Of a stretch of 64,000 nt of DNA, positions 1 through 10,913 are shown one piece after another (the first letter of the stretch is position 1; the number at the start of each line of letters is the position of its first letter). Source of the DNA: Vespa crabro (lineage: Eukaryota > Arthropoda > Insecta > Hymenoptera > Vespidae); assembly GCF_910589235.1 (NCBI RefSeq), contig NC_060959.1, forward strand, positions 9,409,907 through 9,473,906. Direction: 5' to 3'. Under the pieces are notes generated by a model. It was given only the letters and a program-made list of their open reading frames with translations, was not told where the DNA came from and did no database searches. The position numbers and the translations under genes were made by a program.

Positions 1-1018
1 TTAGGTAAGTATTTTAGTGCAATAATTTGTCAATTTTTAAATAATATTAAAAATTTATATATATTTAAGACATATACATACATAGTTTTAACATTAGATT
101 TTATATTACAAAGTTAACCTATAATCAACTATTTTTTATTTCTAAAACACATTGTTACAGTGTTTTAATATCATTTTTTTAGATTATTAATAGAGTTCAT
201 AATTTTTTAATTAATATTTGTTTAATATATCATTATAACTTATAAATTTATGAAACTAATTATTGTTTAATATAGCCCATCCGGAAAATTGGTTCAAATA
301 GAATATGCCTTAGCTGCAGTGGCTGCAGGTGCTCCCAGTGTTGGTATCAAGGCATCAAATGGAGTTGTACTTGCTACCGAAAATAAGCATAAATCGATAC
401 TTTACGATGAACACAGTGTCAATAAAGTTGAGATGATTACAAAGCACATTGGTATGGTATATAGTGGTATGGGACCTGACTACAGATTACTTGTCAAACA
501 AGCTCGTAAAATGGCTCAACAATATCTGCTTGTTTATCAAGAACCTATTCCTACTGCACAATTAGTCCAACGAGTAGCTATGCTTATGCAGGAATATACA
601 CAATCTGGGTATAAATTGACAATATTTTATAATGATAAATATATGTAGACTATACGAATGCTATATAATGATAATATGTTATTATAGAGGTGTTAGACCA
701 TTTGGAGTATCTTTATTAATTTGTGGATGGGATAATGGAAAGCCATATCTATTTCAATGCGATCCATCTGGTGCTTATTTTGCATGGAAAGCAACTGCCA
801 TGGGAAAAAATTTCATTAATGGAAAAACATTCCTTGAAAAAAGATATAGTGAAGATTTGGAATTGGATGATGCTGTCCACACTGCGATTCTTACATTGAA
901 AGAAGGATTTGAAGGTCAAATGACGGCAGATAACATAGAAGTTGGTATTTGCGATGCAAATGGATTTAGAAGATTAGATCCATCTAATGTTAAAGATTAT
1001 CTTGCTAGCATCCCTTAA
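1..1018 (+). CDS. Psma2: Proteasome subunit alpha type-2 (5' end cut by window)
   Basis: This is a structural alpha-ring subunit of the 20S proteasome, found in cytosol and nucleus, that helps gate the chamber. Coding exons are 1-4 (tail of an exon ending TTAG before a GTAAGT donor), 276-608 and 688-1018. The Ser codon split across intron 1 (AG|C) leads into SPSGKLVQIEYAL, the alpha-subunit signature, followed by PDYRLLVKQARK, the spliced join QSGGVRPFGVSLL, and the C-terminus DYLASIP. About 221 residues are present; only the first dozen or so, including the start codon, lie upstream of the window. An apparent TTG start at 289 is an internal Leu codon and the ATG at 632 is intronic. Identity is firm from family-wide conservation of these stretches. 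Confidence 0.95.
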
Positions 1019-1289
1019 TTAATTCCCTTGATTAATTTACTATGTAATAATTGAGCAATTTATAAATATTATAAAGAGAAAAATAAGTTCTTACACAATA
1101 AAAAGTACTTTTAAACTATGTTATCAAAAGTTAATCATTCTCCAATTATTTAAGTAATAACCAAATGTAGAATATATTATACTAAATTTACATTTTGTAC
1201 AATAAATAAATACGGTTATTTTAGAACGTTAATCATCACTAATAACATAATGGTTTATATTAGCAATTAAACTAGGCATAGTACTTGAC

Positions 1290-2480
1290 CAATTTTAATA
1301 TAGTTTCACTTTGAAGATGTAGGTTTGAAAGACAAGATGACTTTCAACGAATAAACATCTAAGCTCTCTCTTTCTAAAAGTGAAACATAAACTTTAATAC
1401 TCCCGATAATTTTTCATTAAAACAATACAACAATACAAAAGTATGCGGAATTCAGTAAATAAATATTTAAACAATAGTATATTAACATAAACATTAAAAA
1501 GATCGTAATGCGCGAGAAAATTTCAATAATTTTTATATAAAATTACAATACTTCAAAATTTCCATTTCGTGGTTGTAGGCCTTATGCAATATAAACATAA
1601 ACGGTCCTTCGAATAAGATTGAAAATTACCCAGTTAGTTTCCCATTGCACTTCCACCAGAGCACATCAACTCTCTACTTTTCTAAACGCAAAAGCTTATA
1701 AATTAATACTTCCGAAATATTTACAATTATTTAAACAATCTACAATGTACAAAGAGTATAATCAACTAATACTTAAACAATAGTAAGTTCGTTAAATTAA
1801 AAAGACAGAACGCGCAAGAAACTTAAAATTTTAGTATAAAATTCCAGTACTTACACAATTTTAATTTTGATGTAGTTGGCCTCGAGCAATATAAACATAA
1901 ACGATCTTTCTATTAACTTTGACGATTCGTGAGTTAGTTTTCTTTTGCTCTTCGACCAGTGCACATAGATACTTCATTTATAATAGCGATAACTTATACA
2001 TTAATACTTTCGGTAATTATATAATTATTTAAACAATAATTACGGTACACGGTGTACCTAAAAATAATATTTAAACGATAATACATCTATTTAAACATTA
2101 AAAGATCGGGAACACGTGAATAATCATAAATAATATTAATATTAAATACTAGAACTTCTAAATTTTAATTTCGGTTTATTTGGCCTCGAGCAATATAAAC
2201 ATAAACGATTTTTCTATTAACTTTGACGATTCGTGAGTTAGTTTTCTTTCGCACTCTGCCCAGTGCTCATCGACTCTTGATTTCTAATCGCAAAAACTTA
2301 TACATTAATACTTTCAGTAATTTTATAATTATTTAAACAATAATTACAATATATGGTGTACATAAAAATATTATTTAAACAATTGTTGATTCGTTTTAAC
2401 ATTAAAAACACGCAAACGCTCGAGAAACTTTAAGTAATTTTAATATAGCTGTTCAATACTTTAATATTTTATCTTGTGGT
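1290..2480. repeat. Diverged tandem repeat, unit about 300 bp, three or more copies
   Basis: A block containing GCAATATAAACATAAACG recurs at about 1578, 1878 and 2182, giving spacings of 300 and 304 bp. Each copy also carries a CCAGTGC.CATC..CTCT stretch, a TTAATACTTTC.GTAATT stretch, TATTTAAACAATA, and a CGCGAGAAAC-like block. The left edge (about 1290) and right edge (about 2480) are degenerate. Copies 2 and 3 are clearly closer to each other than to copy 1. A detached fragment of the same unit lies at 4349-4410. No open reading frame is conserved between copies. I do not recognise the family. Confidence 0.8.
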
Positions 2481-2584
2481 TCTAATTTTTTTTTGTTGAT
2501 TCATTGGTCTTTTATATTGACTTGGATGCTTACCGTACCTGTTCTCTTTCGTCCTTTGGCGAGTAACCATTGAAATTCTTTCAG

Positions 2585-3140
2585 GATGTCTTTTCTGCAA
2601 GTATCAACGAATATTTAAGGTAAATTTATTTTTATATCCTTCATATCTTTAATAATTTATATAGTTTCTTATTATAACTATGATAATAATAATTTTGCTT
2701 TTATTTTTTTGTTTCAGAATATCATTGCAATCGCACGCGAATCAATGATATAATCGAATATTTGTATCGCTTAAATAAAAATATCGCAAAGTAGAAGCAG
2801 TGTTTGTTCGTTCGGGTTTCGCGATTTCAAAAACAAGTGTATTTGCATCGATTGCGTGCAATGCAATCGTTAGAATCAGTGTTTGTTTAGTATAACGTTT
2901 TGCTTTTTTAACAGTCACATAGACTGTATTTGTAAAAGACAGTAGAATTTTACAAAATAAATTCAGTGACCGTTCGTTTAAATATATTTATCGCGTAATA
3001 GAGTCAGTGCATCATTGAAGAGGATCTTAATTAACTTCGATGTCGACCTACCTAATTTTAAAGAATCTTTCATCCTCAATTTCGACTTAAACCGCGAACG
3101 AGTGTTTTGGAGCCATCGCAGAACTTCTTAAGTAGTGAGT
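2585..3140 (+). ncRNA. Possible spliced non-coding transcript or untranslated exons
   Basis: An acceptor-like TTCTTTCAG ends at 2584. A 35-nt segment follows to 2619, then a donor-like AAG|GTAAAT, and 98 nt later a good acceptor TTTTTGTTTCAG ending at 2717. The DNA from 2718 to about 3140 is less AT-rich than its surroundings and has recurrent CAGTG-containing phrases (about 2798, 2877, 2965, 3004) and a short inverted repeat near 2850. One frame stays open for about 20 codons across the join and then stops, so coding is unlikely. It could be a lncRNA, the 5' leader of an unseen isoform, or chance splice-like signals. Confidence 0.25.
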
Positions 3141-3525
3141 GAATTTTTAAATCCCTCCAATCATTCAATCATGTCGAGGACGAAAAATCGGAATCGGCAC
3201 GGGTGATTGGTTGTAATTAATTAATAGAAGAGCATTGAGTGACCACGAGTAAATTTCTTCGGAGATTTACTCTTGAATGGTTTCTTATTTTTTCATTTAT
3301 TTATTAGATCAGGATAAGTTCTTCTTGTTCAAACGCGTTAATAATTATTACAAATTTATAATATTTTAATTCTAAAGGATTTTCTTAGCAACGTTATGAA
3401 GATCATATACATGTACTACTATATACTATTGATTAATAGATATACTATCGATTTAAAATTGAAACGCAAAGAAAATTCTCTTCATTGTCATTACTATTTA
3501 TTCTAATTTACTCTCATTAATTATC

Positions 3526-3800
3526 CTTTATATATCTCGGTTGGGACCCATGGGATGGGCCCATGGGTGAGAGCCTCTGTGCGGGTTGCTGTCTCAGCAT
3601 CATGTAGAGCTGCTTCTATTCTCTTATCTATATGCGACTCTCTTTTTTAAGTCATATTTTTCTTGTTTTTATTTTCTATGTCATTAATACACTCTTATTA
3701 ATTATGATTTATAGTCTCGGGTGGGACCCATGGGAGGGGCTCATGGGTGAGGGCCTCTGTGCGGGTTGCTGTCTCAGCATCGTATAGAACTGCATTTCTT
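3526..3800. repeat. 180-bp tandem duplication with a GC-rich fold-back core
   Basis: Two copies of a GC-rich core of about 70 nt, starting at GGGACCCATGGG, lie exactly 180 bp apart (3543 and 3723) inside very AT-rich DNA. The AT-rich lead-in (ATTAAT..TC..TATA..TCTCGG) is duplicated too. Each core has a hairpin ACCCATGGG / CCCATGGGT with a 5-nt loop; in copy 2 the right arm is CTCATGGGT, which turns one G-C pair into G-U if transcribed on the + strand. A second hairpin, TGCTG-TCT-CAGCA, is identical in both. Function is unknown; it may be a structured RNA gene, a mobile-element remnant or a protein-binding palindrome. Confidence 0.65.
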
Positions 3801-4348
3801 TTTTTCTCTTTTCCATTTCATTCTTTTCTTTTTTAATTATGTTTTCAGTTATGTTATTAATAAGTTATTTCTTTTCAGTTATGTTTTCCTAATATTTATT
3901 TAGGTTGTTTCTTTTCAATTATGTTTTCAAAAAAATTTTTCTTTTCATATCTATTTAGACTTTAAAGTACCTAAACATTTTACATTGCTAATCATATTAT
4001 ATGGCATGTATAATTCGATATTATTTTATAATTCGATGTTTATTTTATTATATAGTAGTTATTTATAAACATTTACAAATGTAATAATTAAATTCGATCT
4101 AACTTACAGGACCGTCAGGCAAGGTTACACCTAACTTGCTAATATTATTAATACGGAAAAATGTAAAAATTGATCCATTCAGTGTTCATCATCTTTATAC
4201 AGAAGAAACGAAGAATTTTTATTATTTTTCTTGGCGTTCGATAAATTTACGATTAATATTATTATAATACTACACTTCAACTTATCGTCATATTAGAAAT
4301 AATAAATAATCAATAGATGATTTACTTCCAAGATCATAATATTTTAAA

Positions 4349-4410
4349 AATAGTATATTCGTTTAAACATTACAAAATCGTAACACATGAGAAACTTAAA
4401 ACAATCTTAA
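4349..4410. repeat. Isolated fragment of the ~300-bp repeat
   Basis: The stretch with AATAGTATATT, a TTTAAACATTA.AAAATCGTAA-like block and GAGAAACTTAAAA matches, with gaps, the section of the tandem array around 1475-1530. It lies about 1.9 kb from the array and 350 bp upstream of the Uba2 start codon. The rest of 3800-4758 is AT-rich DNA without a gene that I can see. Confidence 0.5.
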
Positions 4411-4758
4411 TTTAGAGTTGGTTACGTACAATATTCTACAAAAGTTTATAGATTAATATGATAAACGTATGACGGTGGTATCATTCCCTGCTTGCTCTTG
4501 TAGTATATATTTTATTAATATATATTATCACTCAAGTTATACACATTTCTAGCAGAAGGTAATGAACTATCTTAAAGATTATAAAATCATCGTTTCCTTA
4601 ATTGTAGTAACGATTTTTAATAAAAATGTGGTTTGTCCAGTCTTTCTATTTTCTAATTGGTTGATTGGAAGCCATATTTAATGTTTTACTACGCAAGCGT
4701 TTGATTATATGCTGGTGTGTGTATATACTATATATGTGCATAACACTTAGCGTGAAAA

Positions 4759-7503
4759 ATGGCGGCGAATATCTATGGAGTTTTCCGCGAAAATTTGCAA
4801 AATGCTATTCTTAAAAGTAAAGTTCTTGTGGTTGGTGCAGGAGGGATTGGTTGCGAAATCTTGAAAAATCTTGTAATGACTGGTTTTAGTGATATTGAAA
4901 TTGTAAGTCTATCAATATTTATAAAATATATGAATATTCTATAACCCTACTTTCTTGAATCGGTCTTCTGTAAAGATTGTTTATTTTTTTCTTTATTCGA
5001 TTTTAAAATTTTATTCGATGCATGTCAAACTATTTCTTACAATATTTATTCTTTTTACAGATTGATTTAGATACTATTGATGTAAGTAACTTAAATAGAC
5101 AATTTTTATTTCAAAAGAAACACGTGGGAAAATCTAAAGCTGAAGTAGCAAAGGAAACTGCTTTAACTTTTAATCCTAATGCCAAAATAATTCATTATCA
5201 TGATAGTATTACATCGTAAGTATTTTTAAGTGTCTTTATTTTTTTGTTCATATTGTAATTTATAATTGTATAATTACAAATTAAATAAATGTCATATATT
5301 TTTATAGATCAGAATTTGGATTATCCTTCTTTAAAAAATTCTCTTTAGTTATGAATGCTCTTGATAATAGAGCGGCAAGAAATCATGTAAACCGTATGTG
5401 TTTAGCAGCTGACGTACCATTAATTGAATCTGGAACAGCAGGTTATGAAGGACAGGTAGAACTGATTAAGAAAGGTTTAAGTCAGTGTTATGAATGTACT
5501 CCTAAAGCGGCACAAAAAACATTTCCAGGATGTACAATACGTAATACACCGAGTGAACCAATTCACTGTATTGTATGGGCAAAGCATCTTTTTAAGTATG
5601 TATTGATAAAAATAAATCAAAAAAGAGTTTGTACGATTTATATCTAATATTGATATAATTATGATTATTAGTCAGTTATTTGGCGAAGAAGATCCTGATC
5701 AAGATGTTTCACCAGATACTGCAGATCCTGAAGCAACTGGTAAATATTTTATATTTTAATAATCGAAATGAACGAAAGCTTTGATTTTTTAACAGTTGTA
5801 TAAATTAATTATTATTGTAGATACAGCTGCACAAGGTAGTTTAGAGTCAGAATCAAATAGTAAAGGAAATGTTGATCGTGTATCAACGCGATCTTGGGCA
5901 CAATCATGTGATTATGATTCCAAAAAATTATTTACAAAATTTTTCCATGATGATATTAAATACCTACTTAGTATGGAAAATTTATGGAAAAAAAGAAGAC
6001 CTCCAACACCTTTAGATTGGTCAAATTTACCTGATGCTGGTTAGTAAAATATATCAATGAAATTATTTATTTGCTTCATAGTGTTTAGTATAATTTTTAA
6101 TTTCTTTAGTACCTGGATCTAGTAAAGAAATGTCTGAACCTGGACTAAAAGATCAACAACGTTGGAGTATTGCTAAATGTGGAACTGTTTTTGCTGAAGC
6201 CATAAATAATTTAAGCAAAAGCTTAAAATCTAATCAAGAAACAACATCAGATAATCATCTCATATGGGATAAAGATGATCAACATGCTATGGATTTTGTT
6301 GCAGCGTGTGCTAATATTCGAGCTTATATTTTTGGAATACAACAAAAGACAAGATTTGATATCAAGTGTAAGTATCAAGAAAATTGCTTTGAAGTATTAC
6401 AATATAATATTGTAAAATGTTATGTAGCATATAAAATGATCAAATTTTTATATTATTAATTGTTTTGTTACAGCTATGGCAGGAAATATAATTCCAGCGA
6501 TAGCAACTACAAATGCCATCATTGCTGGATTAGTTGTTCTACATGCATTTTATATTCTTGAAAATAGATTAAAAGAATGTAGATCAGTATACTTGCGTTT
6601 AAAAATGAACCATAGAAATCAGTTATTAGTACCAGAAAAAAATGTTAATCCTCCGAATCCTAAATGTTATGTCTGTGCACCTACGCCACAAGCTGTATTA
6701 GCTGCAGATACATCCAAAATGACAATTAGAGAACTTGATGAATTGGTATTGAAAAATAGACTAAATATGATTGCTCCGGACGTTATAATAGATGGCAAAG
6801 GTATAGTCATTATTAGTAGTGAAGAAGGGGAGACTGAAGAAAACAATAATAAAATTCTAGAAGAATTTGGAATAAAAGATGGTACAATTTTAAAAGTCGA
6901 TGATTTTCATCAAAATTATTCATTAACTATCACAATAATGCATCGAGAACGACCTTCTGTAAAGGATGAAAGTCCAGAATTTTTAATACTAGCAAACGAA
7001 GAAGATCTTATGCCAAAAGAAGAAAATAATGATTCTGAAAAACCATCGACTTCAAATGGCAAGGCAAGTTTAACATATTTTTTGTTTTTAGAAATACATT
7101 ATAAGAAAGAAAGAAATTGAAAAAGAGAGAGAAAAAATTAACAAATAGGTATATATAATGTTGATATTGTTTTATTATATTCTACTATTGAATTATATTT
7201 AACTGATAAAAGTATTTTTTACAGATTGATATCTCATCTGAAGATTCTATAATGATTGTAGAAACAGAAGTTAATTCTGCATTACATACAGATACAGCTA
7301 AGAAACGCAAAACTGATATGACTGAAAATGACGTCCTCGTTAAAAAGCGAAAATTAGATATTAATAATGGAGAGGATGTTTCTATTATAGAAGATGATGC
7401 GACTGATCTTTCTTCCGAAAGGAAAACATCAAGCACAAAAAAAAGTAGATCTACGGATGATGATTGTTTAATTGTATATGATGAAGGCACTGAGACAACT
7501 TAA
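4759..7503 (+). CDS. Uba2: SUMO-activating enzyme subunit 2
   Basis: Uba2 is the catalytic half of the SUMO E1 heterodimer with Sae1. It adenylates SUMO, takes it as a thioester and passes it to Ubc9 in the nucleus. Coding exons: 4759-4902, 5061-5215, 5308-5595, 5672-5739, 5821-6039, 6110-6367, 6474-7063 and 7225-7503, giving 666 residues (human 640). Visible features are the nucleotide loop VVGAGGIGCE, NLNRQFLF, MNALDNRAARNHVNRMC, zinc-binding CYEC (160/163) and CYVC pairs, the catalytic Cys about 175 in FPGCTIRNTPSEP, and a ubiquitin-like fold ahead of an acidic/basic nuclear tail with DDCLIVYDEG. All junctions keep phase. The intron after 7063 uses a GC donor (AAG|GCAAGT). The start ATG is the first in the first exon and opens with the family's N-terminus. 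Confidence 0.96.
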
Positions 7504-7913
7504 AAGAAATATATAAAAAAAGTTGATAAGATATGTCATAAGATAAATGAACATATTTAGAGTAATAGGTATATATTAATTTTCTTTTTTGTATTTTATT
7601 TAAAGTAAATAGAAGTAAGCTTAAATGATGTGTCGAATTTATATATAAATAGTTGTCAAAAATCATTTAATTTTCTAACATTTACAAGAATAGTAATTCT
7701 ATCCATACATCTTAATTCATACATTATAATTAACGATTGTGTTATTTTGTCAATATTTATAATATAGAAATTAAATTAATTAATATTTTAGATCATTTCT
7801 TGTCTGCCTTCATTTTTTTTATTTGCATCATAAAATATAAAGCGATTGTTGTATTCATAATTAAAAAAATGTATAAGAAATAAATATTTTTTCCATATTT
7901 TGATTCTTATATC

Positions 7914-9312
7914 TTATATCTTAGTAATTCCTGATTTACATAGTAAGTATTTATCCAAATCATAATTATACATTTCAAAATCTATTTTATATCTTTCATG
8001 CAATTTTAAAATAGTGTTATGTGTTAAATTTTGAAAATATTTACAAGTCATTTTGAAATCAGTACATCCTCCTTTACTTTGTTCCAAATTTGGTAAATTC
8101 ATATTGTCTTTATCTATCCCAAATTTGGAAAAAATATAATTAATTTGATCAAAAGTATAATGATCTAATTTTAAAATAAAATTATAATTTATATTACAAA
8201 GAGCACAATGAGTGTAGTATTGATTCCAATGTACATCATCATGTTCTGGCGATTCCTGTAATAGCCACTCTACAAATTCTTTAAATGTAGGTACTATTTG
8301 TAACCTGTAAAATATAAATTAATTATTAATTAATGATAATATAATTTTTCTAATTTCATTATAATCTTAATGCTATAAATATACCTCTTATCACGTGTAA
8401 ATATTCTTTGGAAAAAACTACTAGTTGTTTTATTAGAACGAAATAAATTTGGTCTAGTCAAATGATATATTTTTTTGGTATAAATCCAAGCTTGATCAGT
8501 ATATTTTGTATTATCCTCTATTCTATCTCTGTAAACATCGTGTTTTTACATGGAAAAAGAAAATATTATATTTTGTTAATAACATAAAAAAAATTACCTA
8601 TATGATGAAACAAGTCTTTCAAATGGATGTCTTACGACTAATAATTTAAATACATTTGAATCATTAGTCAAATGTTCCAACTCTTTTGAACTATGAGGTG
8701 TTAAAGAGTTCATGTTTCTAAAAATATCATATAAATTATGATATTTCATTTAATAAAAAAATAATATAAAGATAAATGAATTGTAATAGCTTTTAAAAAA
8801 CCTATGTTCTTGTATATTAGAGAATAATGTTGTAAAAGTGGTAGATGCAACCTTCCTGATCCAACAGTATAATGATTTATGTTTAGAACTATATAAGAAA
8901 TGTTTTTTTACTAATGGAGTTCTCAAATTATATTTTACACATGTATTTGAAATTTGTTTAAGTAATGATCCATTTTCCTGTTTGAAGGAATACAAAATTT
9001 AATATGTACAATTTATTTTGTATAAATACATCATTATAATTATACTCTGTGTTTTAATGTACTTACCTGCAGATAACTTGATTCAAGTTTTACTTTATTA
9101 TATTGTAATAGTTTAATATTCGAATTAACAGATTTTTTATTGTATGCAAACATTGTAGAAGAAAGGTCTATTTCTTTTATTTTATTATTTTTTTCAATAT
9201 AGATATGTTCTATTAAATTTAGTTTAGCTTTTAATTGTAAAAAAAGTAAACAAGTTAATAGATATAAAATCACACAAAAAATGCATTTAACGAACTGTAG
9301 TTTTAGTGACAT
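7914..9312 (-). CDS. Carbohydrate sulfotransferase, CHST8-14 type
   Basis: A predicted Golgi type II membrane enzyme that moves sulfate from PAPS to a glycan, probably a chondroitin- or HNK-type substrate. Exons on the minus strand: 9312-9067, 8977-8802, 8717-8598, 8528-8385 and 8304-7914, all phase-consistent, 358 residues. Residues about 8-27 form one hydrophobic anchor (CIFCVILYLLTCLLFLQL). The 5'-phosphosulfate loop is WIRKVAST (about 121-128) and the 3'-phosphate motif is VVRHPFERLVSSYRD (168-182), both diagnostic of the Sulfotransfer_2 family. The first motif has Arg where vertebrate members usually have Pro before the Lys. The length fits CHST11-like enzymes, but the exact member and acceptor sugar cannot be told. 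It ends about 410 bp from the convergent Uba2; TTTATT at 7818-7823 reads as AATAAA on this strand. Confidence 0.88.
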
Positions 9313-10913
9313 TTTGATGATGTGATCTTCATCACTTACAATTCTTTACTGCGATAATTATATACATCCGTTTTGAACAAAAACACAGTAGGAGTATCCA
9401 ATAGATAAGTATTATCTTTTAGTTTTGATTTTCCATAACTTTATCATTTATAATTAATTATGGCCCTTTCTATTTATTAAATTTCATAATACAATAACAT
9501 TGAATAATAAAGTCCAATATAAATAATTATATACTTGACGCTAAAAATATTTATAAAAAATTTGTATTTATAGATCGATCTATGCATCAAATTATTTTGA
9601 TACAAAAAGGATAGGAAAGTTGAAACAATTCAAAAGTTGTTTTTTTTTTTTTTTTTTTTTTTTTTTTTGTTATATTTACTATGCAAAAGCACTGAGAAAC
9701 ACACATAAATCTACAAGTGCAAATGCAGAACAAAATGTGAATATAAATTTTAGTAATAATAATATATAATTATTAACATATGTCATTTTTATTTAAAATT
9801 TAATTTAGATTACTATAATATAATACTAATTTAGATTAGTAAAAACTATTAGTATTGAATTAAAAGAATATGAAATCGTTTGCACATACATATTTTTCTA
9901 TCAAATGCATATGTCTCTATTGTATATTTAAACTTTATTTCATTGCACTGTTAATCTATGTTTTTATTTATGGCAGTGTCTTCTATTAAGCCAACATATC
10001 GACTTATGAAATTGACTATAAATGTTACATATATGTATGCTGTAAAAACATGTAGTATATCAAAGTTACAGTTAAGATTTCACATATAAAGATCTTACTT
10101 CGCTATAATAATGTAAAGCCTAGATATAGGTATGATTTGAATTCCATGTACAATAAAATCGAATGAATATATTTCAAATTGACAATATCATCTAATGTGG
10201 ATATCCTCAGTATTTGTTAGTTTCATTTTAAAAATGTTTTCTTACATCTGATGTCTATTTCTATAAAAATATTAATTGTGTTAAAGAGGATGTTCTGATT
10301 AACATATATAATGTAATTCTATAATATGTGATTAGATAAAATGATGTTAATAGTTTGAAAATTATATATATTTCTAATAATATTATACATACTCAGAATA
10401 GGTATTGATACTAGATAAAAGACTAAAGAAATAACACATAAAAAAAAAATGAGGGTATTCACGTTAGACAAAAGTGATACTTATTGTATATTATATTTAG
10501 AGTATAGTTCCGACACCATTTTTATAGATTATTCAAAGAATTAAAATGAATTTTTACATGTTATTAATATTATTTCTGAAGTGATAGCATAGATTAGTAG
10601 AATAGTTGGATAAATGTTACGGAGTATAACACTTAGTTACATATAATTTTTTTTTTCCTTTTTTTTCTTTTTTTTTTTTTTGTCATAAAAAGAAGGAACT
10701 AAAAGTTAGTAGTATAAAAGTAATAAAAAAATACTTATATAATATATAAGTGCATATAATAGCAGACTTAAATAAGTCTCAATGTCTAGATGAATCTTTT
10801 TTATAAAATCAATACATGCTATTACCTATTCATAATAAGGATAGTTGATAGTTGTGTATAAATCGAAAAATTAATATATATGTGTATACTCAATAAAATA
10901 TTTAAAATGTGAT
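9313..10913. other. Gene-free AT-rich stretch (Ythdc1 3' side, sulfotransferase 5' side)
   Basis: No coding exon is visible. It holds a 29-base poly-T (9640-9668), another T-rich run near 10650-10680, and AT-rich sequence that is probably in part the 3' UTR of Ythdc1, transcribed leftward, and the promoter of the sulfotransferase gene. Confidence 0.6.

Noticed and set aside
289..648. Start at 289 for the proteasome subunit
   Set aside because: The codon is TTG and encodes the internal Leu of SPSGKLVQ; the frame is entered by splicing at 276.
632..1018. ORF with its own ATG at 632 for the second half of the proteasome subunit
   Set aside because: Its first 18 or so codons are intron sequence; the true exon starts at 688 after an acceptor and joins 608 to restore SGGVRPFG.
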